DNA of 64,000 bases, taken from positions 10,992,030 to 11,056,029 of the forward strand of contig JAKZAP010000016.1 of assembly GCA_023053575.1 (NCBI GenBank), read 5' to 3'. This DNA is from Branchinecta lynchi (lineage: Eukaryota > Arthropoda > Branchiopoda > Anostraca > Branchinectidae). Positions within the stretch are counted from its first letter, which is position 1. Each line of letters begins with the position of its first letter. Positions 22,566 through 33,967 of the stretch are shown here, in pieces. The position numbers and the translations under genes were made by a program. The notes under the pieces were generated by a model, which saw only the letters and a program-made list of their open reading frames with translations, did no database searches and was not told the origin of the DNA.

Positions 22566-22594
22566 TCTAGGAAACAAAAAACTGCGACACTTAC

Positions 22595-22710
22595 GTTGAA
22601 AAAAGGCCCTCAAGTTCCGGCCTTCGAAGGAGCAACTTGTAAAATGTCAGGAATTCCTGTCCGTCCAAAACTTGCTTTCCATTCCCCGGCTTTTTGTTTG
22701 TGTTAGCTTC
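22595..22710 (-). CDS. PLC exon 5: EF-hand 2 region (residues 576-614)
   Basis: Acceptor is TTTTCCCGCAG, donor is AC|GTAAGT. The product is a degenerate EF loop (NTNKKPGNGK) followed by LDGQEFLTFYKLLLRRPELE, matching the PLC motif EF-x-x-FYK-x-L-x-x-R-x-E. The loop has extra residues and Lys in place of acidic ligands, so this hand probably does not bind calcium. On the coding strand a run of 35 G starts 31 nt inside the following intron. Confidence 0.94.
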
Positions 22711-22924
22711 CTGCGGGAAAAGAAAATCTAGTAATTTACGAATACTGAAGTGCAACAGCAAACTCGTAAAACACGGAAATGTCTGCAACACCTCAACAAG
22801 AAAAGAAAAATTTAATAAGAAGAAATACGGTCCGGCGAGGCATACTCTTCTTTACAGAACAGGAAGGATAATTCGACCAGTTCGGGTCCACTTAGTCCTC
22901 CAGTGTCAGGTACTTTCACGTTTG

Positions 22925-23115
22925 CGGGATGAGTACTCTTGATAACTAATTCTCCTTGCCCCTGCAAAATCACTGTGTACCTAGCGGAGCTACCTCGCCG
23001 TGATTGGTTGACACGGGATTTGAGTTGTTGAGTTTGAGACGTTAGTGAGAAGTTTTCTCGTTCTCGTTCTTCTCGGATCATTGGCGTGTTTTGGACTTAG
23101 TCATATAGAGTATTC
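22925..23115 (+). repeat. Dispersed repeat J
   Basis: The sequence CTAATTCTCCTTGCC, 'GTGATTGGTTGACACGGGAT' and 'GGCGTGTTTTGGACTTAGTC' recurs at 60650-60750 and 60935-61150. Its right half recurs in both palindrome arms (near 37940-38035 and 41735-41845). Confidence 0.6.
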
Positions 23116-23566
23116 GTTGGGGGTGGTTTAGTCTTGCTCCTCGGTGTACCGAAGCCAAACCTTGCGGTCGAAGTATCGAAATATGTAAAGAAAGCACATA
23201 GATTTCGTATAGACAAATTAATTGAGGCTAGAGAAGGTGCAACCGTTTATTCTGTTTTGTTTTTAATTTTCTCGTTTCTGTAAGGCTTTCCGACAAAATA
23301 AACACTATTTTTACTATTATGAAGAAAGAACAGTAATTATCCTACGGCTCCGGGACATCTAACAAACTAGAAGTCATCAGGCGACTCGCCTGGGACATAT
23401 TCAAAGCCTTATGTCCGATGCGCGGATCGAGTAACAGGGACCATGATTACCAAAATATTTACCTTTTAGGAGGGGCGGATTTTGCTTAATGTACACTATT
23501 AACAGACACAAATAGAGTGATTTGCTTGTGAAGGAGCGATAGCATTCTTTGATAATTATATGATAG

Positions 23567-23720
23567 ATAGATAAATCTTTTTATTCACCAAAACTTGTCG
23601 TGGCTTACGCCAAATTTGTTCGGTAAAGTCATAGAAACAACCTATCAGCACACACATAAATCATAATAGGCCTCAGTACATAGGGCCATAACAGTCACGA
23701 ATGACATTATACATCTCACT
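23567..23720 (-). mobile_element. LINE/SINE 3' end with (ATCT)n tail
   Basis: On the minus strand the sequence ends AATAAAAAGATTTATCTATC. GCGTAAGCCACGACAAG precedes it, the style of a non-LTR 3' UTR. No coding portion is present. Confidence 0.5.
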
Positions 23721-24617
23721 GGCAGCTCAGCTTACGCATCGTTATGCAACTTTAGAAATAAAGGGACAAAACTCTTTGCGAGCCTCTGGTGGGCACATTT
23801 GATTGGCTGCAACTTTTCAACCGCAGTTGCTACCTTGCGAGGGAGCATTTTCGTCCGTTTTTCGGAAGGGAAAATGCTTTTGTGGATTGGGTGATTCAGA
23901 GATTGGACACCAAACTCGATGCCGAGTTTCAGCCTTCGAAAAATTGACGCTATACTCTCGTTGAATAAAATATAGGCTACTTCCCCTACAGTAAACTATC
24001 TGCTTTCATGTTCAATATATAACATGAGTCGAAGTTTGCCATGTTTAACAATTAAATTGTTTCGAAATCGAAATATAAAAAGTTTTCAACCCTTCTGTGG
24101 TTTAACAGAACAAACTGAGGTTATCAACAAGCCATATTTTTGTGTCCCCAATTAGATACTTCTGCAATGATTTTGTGGTCTTCGTGTCTTAACAGCTTAC
24201 TTTCACTACCGGTTCTTCCAGCCAACAAATTTTCTCCTATAGGTGAGGTTTCAGCGCCACAGGAGGGTCGCGCTGACCCTCGTCTAGCAAGGGATGATCG
24301 AAAAATCGCGAGACATTATTCAATAGTATGCTATGTGTGTGAGTGTGTGTGGGGGGGGGGGGGGCATACAAGCAGCATACAAGCTCTCACTCAATACAAA
24401 ATTGATGAAAACTTGCTACCGTGTTCACATTCAAAAGCTGCCCAGTCTTCCCGCTAATCGCAGGAACATGAACAGTTCCTTCAGGTAAGCATTTCCTAAA
24501 ACAGCATGCAGATCTACACTCAAACAATGGAGCGAGACATGGAGACAAAAGAAGAAAATGGAGACAAAAAGAGCCTCTGGGATGCCATCTAAAATCGGAC
24601 AAAGAAAACGTACTTAC
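23721..24617. other. Intron 4 sequence, with a segment repeated at 57.5 kb
   Basis: On the minus strand 24432-24525 is similar to 57517-57612. In both, a TGTAG precedes a frame reading roughly R-x-ACxF-x-K-x-L-x-EGT-x-x-VP-x-I. A (GT)n/G12 tract is at 24334-24364. Nothing else was recognised. Confidence 0.4.
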
Positions 24618-24747
24618 ATCGAACAGTCTCTTGGCGTGGTCCTCTTCCAGCTTGATATTCAGAAGTTTCAGTAGTTTTAGACATTCTTGGAAATCCAACG
24701 AGTTGCTATTGTCCTTGTCGGCTTTTTTGTACTGTGCCAGGAGCCAA
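24618..24747 (-). CDS. PLC exon 4: EF-hand 1 (residues 532-575)
   Basis: Acceptor is ACTTTGTAG, donor is GAT|GTAAGT in phase 0. It encodes DWLLAQYKKADKDNSNSLDF followed by QECLKLLKLLNI. The 12-residue loop 542-553 is a canonical EF-hand (Asp at 1 and 3, Ser at 5 and 7, Asp at 9, Glu at 12), so this hand could bind calcium. The following helix and LEEDHAKRLFD match the start of the second EF helix in PLC-delta. The longer open frame here reads through the donor into intron. Confidence 0.94.
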
Positions 24748-25047
24748 CTACAAAGTGAAATTTTTTTTCCTTTGTTGGATCGAACGAATTTTTGTGTTTT
24801 TCACGAGTTCCTTTGCTGCCCGTTTTACAGCTGGGTCGGTTTACCCGAGCCGCGTTCGATTCGTGTTCCCATTTAACTGAAATCTCATTTCGCCGTTTTA
24901 TTTTCACCCCATCGTTCACTAAGAACGTCCGATTAGTCGTGGTTGACTATGAACTTGACCTTTCATCGAAGGAGAATTTTGTTTTCCTTGGTTTTCTTCC
25001 ACCTTAGAACCAAGGGGCTACCCAGTCTCAAGTTTGGTGTACGCCAG
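24748..25047. other. Unassigned intron 3 sequence
   Basis: Open frames on both strands carry no family resemblance. Confidence 0.35.
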
Positions 25048-25222
25048 GTACACTGTAAAAAGTTCCCCTGAGTAAGGATTAAAGTTAACTGCAGTAATTC
25101 CTACTGGGATTAATCTTATCTCTACTGAGGTAAGATTAATCCGAATTAGAGACAAGATTATCTATTTATAGACAAGATTAATCCCCGTAGTAAATACTTC
25201 AAGACCTTTTTTTTACAGTGTA
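25048..25222. mobile_element. Short MITE with ACACTGTAAAAA ends, copy 1
   Basis: TACACTGTAAAAAG at the left and TTTTTACAGTGTA at the right. The interior has symmetric 'GATTAATC' and 'AAGATTAATCC' motifs. A related copy is at 25990-26168. Confidence 0.75.
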
Positions 25223-25306
25223 CCTGATACCCGAAAAAGGAGTACACCAAAATCCGTGGAGTAGATAACCCCTCGCTTATAACCCCACTTGTATCTTGCT
25301 TAAAGA

Positions 25307-25455
25307 GCGAACACACGATGAGGATTTCCCGGCCGGATTTCCTGCACTTTCATCATCAAGCTGAAAAAATTTCAACTTTTCCATATGGAAGTGATGATGG
25401 TGCCGCAAATCCGGGCAGAAATTTCCGCCCGGAAGCTCCCGATCCTCATCGTGTG
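25307..25455. repeat. Foldback element, GCGAACACACGATGAGGA ends
   Basis: The 18-bp termini are exact inverse copies. Inner CCGGCCGGAT/ATCCGGGC and TTTCCATATGGAA motifs extend the symmetry. Confidence 0.75.
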
Positions 25456-25639
25456 TTCGCACTATTACTAAAGTTTATTGATAAAACAGAAACAGACAAC
25501 TCACACAAAGGTGACGAGGGGTGCCAACAAGAAATGGGCGGGTTGTGGCAGAGTCCTGTACAACGCCAGAATGTCAAAGAGAACAAATCTTTGGGGAATG
25601 ATTGTAAATCATGGATTAAAAACACTAGATCATTAATAT

Positions 25640-25972
25640 CAGACCAGTCTACCACAAACCCTTGATTTTGGATACCCTATGCCAAACGCTGGATATATCT
25701 AACATTTGGCATAGCCTATGCCTAACGCTGGATACCCTATGCCAAACGCTGGATACCTGTTGGTACTCTAACCCTGACCTATTTCACTATAGGTTAATTC
25801 TGATTGGTTGATTTCAGAGCTTCATCAAATCATCAATATCTTATTGGAAACAGGTATCCAGCGTTTGGCATAGGGTATCCAGCATTAGGCATAGGCTATG
25901 CCAAATGCTAGAGATATCCAGCGTTTGGCATAGGGTATCCAAAAATCAGGGATTTGTGATAGACTGTATCAG
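25640..25972. repeat. Foldback element built of GCCAAACGCTGGATA units
   Basis: GGATACCCTATGCCAAACGC occurs twice in the left arm with a mutated intermediate. The right arm is the inverse. Partial copies lie at 39530-39612 and 51985-52065. Confidence 0.75.
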
Positions 25973-25989
25973 ACCAGCTATAGTGCAAA

Positions 25990-26168
25990 CCGGCTATCGA
26001 AGTAAAAAAAAATCTTGCAGTATTTGCTACTGGGATTAACCTTGTCTCTATTGGGATAAGATTATCTCTAATCCGGATTAATCTTATCCCAGTAGAGATA
26101 AGGTTAATCCCAGTAGCAACTACTGCAGCTAACTTCAATCCTTGCTCGGAGAAACTTTTTACAGTGTA
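25990..26168. mobile_element. Short MITE related to 25048-25222, copy 2
   Basis: The right end TTTTTACAGTGTA is intact and the left end degenerate. 'CTACTGGGATTAACCTTGTC' is mirrored about the centre. Confidence 0.65.
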
Positions 26169-26292
26169 AGATAACAAAAAACAAATTAGCCATATTCCAG
26201 TCCAGCGATACAACGGACAGTCCCGTATTGTCTCATTAACTAGACTTATGACGGACATATGTAGTAGAACAAACCCACGAATTGATGAGTAA

Positions 26293-28181
26293 ACAAGAGC
26301 TACGAGCTCATATGGCACTTGTTACGAGTAGGCACGGTTCGGTTATGTCAATGATATATCTAGTGTTTGCTAGGTGTCTTCCCACCAAGTTTCATCTCGA
26401 TCCCTCCACTCATTGCGTTTTCCAATATTTCCGGTTCTCCCCTCCAGCTGCCCCCAAAAGTCACCGGATCCGGTCCAGATTTTAAGTGGGTCGTCTGAGA
26501 CATGAGGTCTTTCCAAATATCAAGTTTCATCGAGATCTGGTCACCCGTTCAAAAGTTATAAATACCTCAAGATTCTGGATTCCACCTCCCTCCACTCCCC
26601 CGACAGTGCCCGAATCGGCTCGGTCATGTCAATGATATATCTAGTGTTTGCTAGGTGTCTTCCCACCAAGTTTCATCTCGATCCCTCCACTCATAGCGTT
26701 TCCCATGATTTACGGTTGCCCCCTCCAGCTCCCCCAAAAGTCACCGGATCCGGTCCGGATTTTAAGTGGGTCGTCTGAGGCATGAGGCCTTTCCAAATAT
26801 CAAGTTCCATCGAGATCCGATCACCCGTTCAAAAGTTATAAATACCTCAAGATTCCGGATTCCCCCTCCCTTCACTCCCCCACAGTGCCCGAATTTGCTC
26901 GGTTAGATGTTTCTAGTGTTTGCTAGGTGTCTTCACACCAAGTTTCGTCTCGATCCCTCCACTCATAGCGTTTCCCAAGATTTCCGGTTGCCCCATCCAG
27001 CTCCCCCCAAAAGTCACCGGATCCGGTCCGGATTTTAAGTGGGTCGTCTGAGGCATGAGGTCGTTCCAAATATCAAGTTTCATCGAGATCCGGTCACCCG
27101 TTCAAAAGTTATAAATACCTCAAGATTCCGGATTCCCCCTCCCTCCACTCCCCCCACAGTGCCCGAATCGGCTCGGTTATGTCAATGATGTATCTAGTGT
27201 TTGCTAGGTGTCTTCCCACCAAGTTTCATCTCGATCCCTCCACTCATAGCGTTTCCCAAGATTTCCGGTTGCCCCCTGCAGCTCCCCCCAAAAGTCACCG
27301 GATCCGGTCCAGATTTTAAGTGGATCGTCTGAGGTATGAGGTCTTTCCAAATATCAAGTTCCATCGAGATCCGATCACCCGTTCAAAAGTTATAAATACC
27401 TCAAGATTCCGGATTCCCCCTCCCTCCACTCCCCCCACAGTACCCGAATCGGCACGGTTATGTCAATGATGTATCTAGTGTTTGCTAGGTGTCTTCCCAC
27501 AAAGTTTCATCTCGATCCCTCTACTCATAGCGTTTCCCAAGATTTCCGGTTGCCCCCTCCAGCTCCCCCCAAAAGTCACCGGATCCGGTCCGGATTTTAA
27601 GTAGGTCGTCTGAGGCATGAGGTCTTTCCAAATATCAAGTTCCATCGAGATCCGATCACCCGTTCAAAAGTTATAAATACCTCAAGATTCCGGATTCCCC
27701 CTCCCTCCACTCCCCCCACAGTGCCCGAATCGGCTCGGTTATGTCAATGATGTATCTAGTGTTTGCTAGGTGTCTTCCCACCAAGTTTCATCTCGATCCC
27801 TCCACTCATAGCGTTTCCCAAGATTTCCGGTTGCCCCCTCCAGCTCCCCCAAAAAGTCACCGGATCCGGTCCGGATTTTAAGTGGGTCGTCTGAGGCATG
27901 AGGTCGGTCCAAATATCAAGTTTCATCGAGATCCGATCACCCGTTCAAAAGTAAAAAATACCTCAAGATTCCGGATTCCCCCTCCCTCCACTCCCCCCAT
28001 GGTGCTCGGATCGGGGAAGTGACTATTTCCAACTTAATCATTTGGGGTCCCTGATACGCCTGCCAAGTTTTATCGTCCTAGCTTATGTGGAAGTGTCCGA
28101 ACTAGCAAAACCTGGACAGACCGACGGACGGACAAAAATTGCGATCGCTATATGGCACTTGGCCGAAGGGCAAGTGCCATA
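26293..28181 (+). mobile_element. Family A element with six 281-bp units
   Basis: The head ACAAGAGCTACGAGCTCATA is followed by six units beginning at 26357, 26638, 26911, 27191, 27472 and 27752, judged from the TATCTAGTG motif. The tail has TCGGGGAAGTGACTATTTCC, a GACGGACGGAC run and the hairpin at 28151-28181. The units are ~95% alike by eye. The third is 8 bp short. Confidence 0.85.
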
Positions 28182-28426
28182 AAAATCTGCGATCTTATTC
28201 CCGAGCAACGGAAGTGGTGCCGGAGCAGAGGCGTTACTATCCAAAATATTTTTTTTTTTTGGGGGGGGGGGCAAGGTATTTACCGACTGACTGGTTATTT
28301 AACCGACGGTTTTTGCGGAACAAACCCACTCTTTTTTAGAAAAAACTACTATTTTACTATTAAAATCGACTGTTTTAAAGAACAAATCCACTTTTTTGCG
28401 CGAAAAACCGACTGTTTCCAAGAAAA
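28182..28426. repeat. Spacer between the two arrays, shared with 9757-9960
   Basis: GGCGTTACTATCCAAAATAT, a T/G run, then CATTT-like 'TATTTACCGACTGACTGGTT' and repeated CGACTGTTT motifs. The same sequence precedes the family-A head at 9961. Confidence 0.6.
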
Positions 28427-30619
28427 ACAAGAGCTACGAGCTCATATGGCACTTGTTACGAGTAGGCACGGCTCGGTTATGTCAATGATATATCTAGTGT
28501 TTGCTAGGTGTCTTCCCACCAAGTTTCATCTCGATCCCTCCACTCATAGCGTTTTCCAATATTTCCGGTTCTCCCCTCCAGCTCCCCCCAAAAGTCACCG
28601 GATCCGGTCCGGATTTTAAGCGGGTCGTCAGAGGCATGAGGTCTTTCCAAATATCAAGTTTCATCGAGATCCGGTCCCCCGTTCAAAAGTTATAAATACC
28701 TAAAGATTCCGGATTCCCCCTCCCTCCACTCCCCCGACAGTGCCCGAATCGGCTCGGTCACGTCAATGATGTATCTAGTGTTTGCTAGGTGTCTTCCCAC
28801 CAAGTTTCATCTCGACCCCTCCACTCGTAGCGTTTCCCAAGATTTCCGGTTGCCCCATCCAGCTCCCCCAAAAGTCACCGGATCCGGTACAGATTTTAAG
28901 TGGGTCGTCTGAGGTGTGAGGCCTTTCCAAATATCAAGTTCCATCGAGATCCGATCACCCGTTCAAAAGTTAAAAATACCTCAAGATTCCGGATTCCCCC
29001 TCCCTCCACTCCCCCCACAGTGCCCGAACTGGCTCGGTTATGTCAATGATGTATCTAGTGTTTGCTAGGTGTCTTCACACCAAGTTTCATCTCGATCCCT
29101 CCACTCATAGCGTTTCCCAAGATTTCCGGTTGCCCCCTCCAGCTCCCCCCAAAAGTCACCGGATCCGGTCCGTATTTTAAGTGGGTCGTCTGAGGCATGA
29201 GGCCGTTCCAAATATCAAGTTTCATCGAGATCCGGTCACCCGTTCAAAAGTTATAAATACCTCAAGATTCCGGATTCCCCCTCCCTCCACTCCCCCCACA
29301 GTGCCCGAATCGGCTCGGTCATGTCAATGATGTATCTAGTGTTTGCTAGGTGTCTTCCCACCAAGTTTCATCTCGATCCCTCCACTCATAGCGTTTCCCA
29401 AGATTTCCGGTTGCCCCATCCAGCTCCCCCCAAAAGTCACCGGATCCGGTCCAGATTTTAAGTGGTTGTCTGAGGTATGAGGTCTTTCCAAGTACCAAGT
29501 TCCATCGAGATCCGATCACCCGTTCAAAAGTTATAAATACCTCAAGATTCCGGATTCCCCCTCCCTCTACTCCCCCCACAGTACCCGAATCGGCTCGGTT
29601 ATGTCAATGATGTATCTAGTGTTTGCTAGGTGTCTTCCCACCAAGTTTCATCTCGATCCCTCCACTCATAGCGTTTCCCAAGATTTCCGGTTGCCCCCTC
29701 CAGCTCCCCCCAAAAGTCACCGGATCCGGTCCGGATTTTAAGTAGGTCGTCTGAGGCATGAGGTCTTTCCAAATATCAAGTTCCATCGAGATCCGATCAC
29801 CCGTTCAAAAGTTATAAATACCTCAAGATTCCGGATTCCCCCTCCCTCCACTCCCCCCACAGTGCTCGAATCGGCTCGGTTATGTCAATGATGTATCTAG
29901 TGTTTGCTAGGTGTCTTCCCACCAAGTTTCATCTCGATCCCTCCACTCATAGCGTTTCCCAAGATTTCCGGTTGCCCCCTCCAGCTCCCCCCAAAAGTCA
30001 CCGGATCCGGTCCGGATTTTAAGTAGGTCGTCTGAGGCATGAGGTCTTTCCAAATATCAAGTTCCATCGAGATCCGATCACCCGTTCAAAAGTTATAAAT
30101 ACCTCAAGATTCCGGATTCCCCCTCCCTCCACTCCCCCCACAGTGCCCGAATCGGCTCGGTCATGTCAATGACGTATCTAGCGTTTGCTAGGTGTCTTCC
30201 CACCAAGTTTCATCTCGATCCCTCCACTCATAGCGTTTCCCAAGATTTCCGGTTGCCGCCTCCAGCTCCCCCCAAAAGTCACCGGATCCGGTCCGGATTT
30301 TAAGTGGGTCGTCTGAGGCATAAGGTCGTTCCAAATATCAAGTTTCATCGAGATCCGATCACCCGTTCAAAAGTTAAAAATACCTCAAGATTCCGGATTC
30401 CCCCTCCCTCCACTCCCCCCACGGTGCTCGGATCGGGGAAGTGACTATTTCCAACTTAATCATTTGGGGTCCCTGATATGCCTGCCAAGTTTTATCGTCC
30501 TAGCTTATCTGGAAGTGCCCGAACTAGCAAAACCTGGACAGACCGACAGACCGACAGACCGACGGACGGACAGAAATTGCGATCGCTATATGGCACTTGG
30601 CCGAAGGGCAAGTGCCATA
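28427..30619 (+). mobile_element. Family A element with seven 281-bp units
   Basis: Same head as 26293, then seven units at ~281-bp spacing and the same tail, hairpin at 30589-30619. The first unit shares the GTTTTCCAATATTTCCGGTT variant with the first unit of the neighbouring element, so the two were copied as whole elements rather than by simple array expansion. Confidence 0.85.
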
Positions 30620-30699
30620 AAAAGTCGACTGTTTCCGTGGGGTGACTCAGCCCCACATGCTTCAGAAAATCTCTCTATATGCTCTCTGTCCTCTGTTCT

Positions 30700-31530
30700 G
30701 AGCTTGTCTGTATGACAGTCGTATGTTTAGGGCTTTTCAAAACGATATACAGGCAGTTACCAAACGCGAATTTCACCACAAATCACAATTTTTAGTCGTG
30801 TGGCTTCGAAAATTTATATTCTACATATGTTTTCAGATTCACAGTTGTGTGTTCTGAGTTTTCCAGAATGAAAGTCATATGTTTGAGCTTGCCAGAACGA
30901 GATCAACCGCGAATGTCGTCTGAAAAGACCCGTTTCTTATCGAACTTTACAAAGGGATTTCTAGTCGTAAATTAGACAGTCGTAAGTTTGCCAGATAAAG
31001 GCAGACAAAGCTAATTGTGAACTTCGCCTTCCAATGACCTGTTTCAGGTTGTATTGTTTCATAGAGATTTTAGTAGTATGTTTTAAGCTTATCAGATTCA
31101 CAGTTTTGTGTTCGCAGTTTGTCAGAATCACAGTCGTATGGTACTTGCCGGAATGACATTAACCGCAAATTTTCCCTGAAAATGACCCGTTCCTTGTCAT
31201 ATTTTCCGAAGAGATTCTAGTCGTATATTAGACAGTCGTAAGTTTTGAGCTTGCCATATGAGGAGTTGATGTGAATTTCGACAGCAAATGACCTAAATGA
31301 CCTATGGTTGTATAGAGTTTTCTATAAGTCATTACGTTACGAAATATCGTGTGTTTTGAGTGTGTTAGAATGTGTTAGAATGACAGTGTTAGACGAATGA
31401 CGTGTGAATGACTTGTGAAGAATGACGCGTGTTAGAATGACAGTCGTATGTTTCGAACCTGTCTGAGTGCGTGACATAAATGCCATTACCAAATCGTGAT
31501 TTTCACTCTGTAACGCTGAAAACAGGCTGA
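30700..31530. repeat. Degenerate tandem repeat with CAGTCGTATGTTT motif
   Basis: The motif CAGTCGTATGTTT or close variants recurs at about 30715, 30870, 31133, 31227 and 31442. 'CTTGCCAGA', 'AATGACC' and 'AACCGCGAAT' lie between. Homogeneity is low, so it is an old array. Confidence 0.5.
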
Positions 31531-31879
31531 TTTTTTGAAAATTTCGACTGCGGCGCTGCATTTCAACATTCTCGTATCCGGTTTTGTGCAAAAAACTCCT
31601 TATCTTAAAAACAAAAAGGTGTATTTTATTCTTTCTAAATGACTTGTGGTAAGGTTTGCACATAAACAGGCTTTGTAAGCACTGTATGATTGCATGATCG
31701 CACTATTTTTTTATAGTCTAAATTCAAAGTGGAAGTACTACTATGTACCAACTTCCGGGAAAATATCCCACTCCGTTCGCGAGTTATCGGGGCACGGACA
31801 GATATGTGATATCGCAGGTAGTCTTTAAAAGTTTCGCAAAACTTTACCTGCGCCGTCTTCCATAGTAGTCTACTCGCTA

Positions 31880-32845
31880 TCTGGTTGAACGGCCCGTAGT
31901 TTAGTTGAGGTGTTAGGCCTAAGATTGCTGCTGGGCTGGAGGACAGATGGAAATACGTTGACGATTTGTCCCTAGCGGAAGTCGTATCTGAGGGTTTGAA
32001 AAGTAACGCTGCCGGCTTCATCAACCAGGTTACCTCAGAAGCGATTGAAATGAATATGGTCGTGAATAAAGATAAGTGCTCGGTTACGACCTTTTCTTTT
32101 CTTAGAAAAACTCGCCCGTCTTTCGAACCTCCTATCGATCCCGGGCTCATCAGTGATAAAACAACGCTACTAGGTATAGTGATCTCTTCTGACCTTTCAT
32201 GGCACGAAAATACAAAGACAATTGTAAAGAAAGCTAACAGCGCAATTCAAATGCTAAAAACACTGAAAAAGTTTCGGGTTCCTAAGGACAAGCTAAAGCT
32301 AATGTTTTGCTGTTTCATTCGACCGTTAGTCGAATATGCTTGTCCGGTTTGGCACTTTGCTCTTTCCCAAGGTGAAACTGATACAATAGAGCGAGTTCAG
32401 AAGAGATCGCTGCAAATTATCTATGGTGGTTCCCCCCTACCATACTCTTTTTACCTCAAAGAATTTAAAATTGAATCCCTTTCTTCCCGCCGCGGAAAAC
32501 TATGCCGCAACTTTTGCTCCTCCCTTCTCCAGCACCCCATGTACCGTTCATTCCTTCCCCCACCCTTTGTTCCTGTAAGATCTCGTCCCCCCCGAGAAGT
32601 GGCTGAAAAGGTTCCCAAACTGACCCCAATCTACTGTAACACTATGCGCTACAGTAGAAGCTTTGTGCCTAGCTTCGTAAAGCAGTACAATGATCTTTAG
32701 CATTATCTGCCTTGTTATTTTTATTTTTTTGTATTATTTGTTGACAACTTATTTTATCTCTGTTTATGACTACAAAAACATCGTATTTGGGCTCTGCCCA
32801 CGAGAGATATGTTTTGCTTTATTATTAAATAAATTGAAAAAAAAA
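31880..32845 (+). mobile_element. Non-LTR retrotransposon, 3' part with RT C-terminal half
   Basis: The frame enters at 31909 and stays open to TAG at 32698-32700. It encodes WKYVDDLSLAE, so the catalytic YVDD box is at 31954-31965, then LGIVISSDLSWHENTKTIVK, the LKLMFCCFIRPLVEYACPVW stretch and the C-terminal domain. This is the layout of CR1/Jockey-group LINEs. Upstream the frame is broken (stop at 31906), so EN and the RT palm start are lost. The 3' UTR ends in ATTAAATAAATTG and a short poly-A at ~32838-32845. The element is a 5'-truncated, dead copy, yet the remaining 250 codons are intact, which suggests recent insertion. Confidence 0.9.
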
Positions 32846-33229
32846 CTGAGCCACCTTTAAAGCTAAAAATGCCAGAAAAAGGTCGGATTACAAAAAAATC
32901 GAGTGCGGCGCTGAGTTTAAATTTGTCTCGGGTACATATGGTAAAACCTGCTGCTTTGGATCTCAGCCACGTTAAAAGCAAGAGTTTGTGTGGGAAGGAG
33001 TCGAATACTGCCGAAAAAAGCCGATTTAACAAATTTTGCCCGCGGCTCTTTCGTAGTCCTACCCTACCTTATTTCTATTTATAGAAGCGTGCATCGTATG
33101 TGTGCGGTTTTAAGCTTGAGATTTGGGATCTAAGCTACTTTAAAAGGTAGAAGTTGTAAAGGAGTAGTTGAATTTTGTTCGGATTAAAATTTCGCCTGCG
33201 GCGCTCACTTTAGTTTGTCTTGAGTAGAT
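32846..33229. repeat. Degenerate tandem units with GCGGCGCT motif
   Basis: Two loose units contain 'AAAATCGAGTGCGGCGCTGA' / 'ATTTCGCCTGCGGCGCTCA', 'TTTGTCTYG' and 'GGATCTNAGCYACNTTAAAA'. The GCCTGCGGCGCT core also occurs at 31551 and in the palindrome arms (35905, 43558). Confidence 0.5.
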
Positions 33230-33261
33230 ATAATAATACACAGCAAGAGAAAAAGCTTTCG

Positions 33262-33500
33262 CCTCTAAATAACTCCAAGAAGTTTTGAGCAGTCGAACTG
33301 ATCTGAGTTAAAAATCCCATCGACAATGCACTTGAAACTATTGATCGATTCAGCATTAACCGCATCTTCGGTAAGGCTGTTCCAAGGACCAACAATTCTG
33401 TTGCCAAAACTCCAATTAAAAACGTCCTTGTGGAATCTTGATTTTGCAAGCTTGTACGCGTGCCCCCGATGATGACGTTTAATACTCAATGTCAATATTT
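33262..33500 (-). mobile_element. LINE RT C-terminus fragment
   Basis: Minus-strand frame of 76 codons: LSIKRHHRGHAYKLAKSRFH, then SFGNRIVGPWNSLTEDAV and NAESINSFK. It matches the very C-terminus of CR1/Jockey-type RT proteins (RGH...K...F..RV...WNSLP..VV.A..FK). Both upstream and downstream parts are lost or decayed. It comes from another element than the plus-strand LINE. Confidence 0.85.
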
Positions 33501-33699
33501 CAGAAGCTGGTACCGAGGCTTATCTTCTCTCCAGCGAAATGATATTTTCGGCATCGCCTAATTCCTGTTACTTATTTTTTTTACTATTTTATTACTACAA
33601 TGGCATTTTCTGTAACGTTTTAGTACTTATAACACTAATATTTCTTGACCCTGTCGGTGCTGTGTTTTTACCCAGTCACATATTTTGAAGTCCTCCCCC

Positions 33700-33840
33700 C
33701 TCCTCCATGCCCAAGCCCTTCGAAACGCCCCTGCTGTTTTTTCGACAAATCGCGGTGCTTCAAGCCGACTGCTATTTTTTACGAACTGGCTGACAACATT
33801 GGGGGAGCACCCCCCCCCCCCCCATACGTGACGCCCCTGC
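33700..33840. repeat. G/C-run repeat fragment ending in GACGCCCCTGC
   Basis: TTTTTTACGAACTGGCTGAC, GGGGGAGCACCCC and ACGCCCCTGC match 12945-13015. It also resembles the GGGGCGT...GGGGGG starts at 35703, 43745 and 63172. Confidence 0.5.
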
Positions 33841-33967
33841 TTTGGAGTAGAGAATGTGACAGCTTTTATTTTCTGCGGATTGCCTTATGGATCCATATAT
33901 TACTGTCTCTCTGTCCCAAGTGCTGATAATGAGAAGATCGAGGACTAACTGATCCCAATAAATATTC

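Noticed and set aside
22503..22706. Plus-strand frame with a long poly-Pro stretch
   Set aside because: Produced by the poly-C tract and the antisense of exon 5.
31635..32150. 171-codon minus-strand frame
   Set aside because: Antisense of the LINE RT frame.
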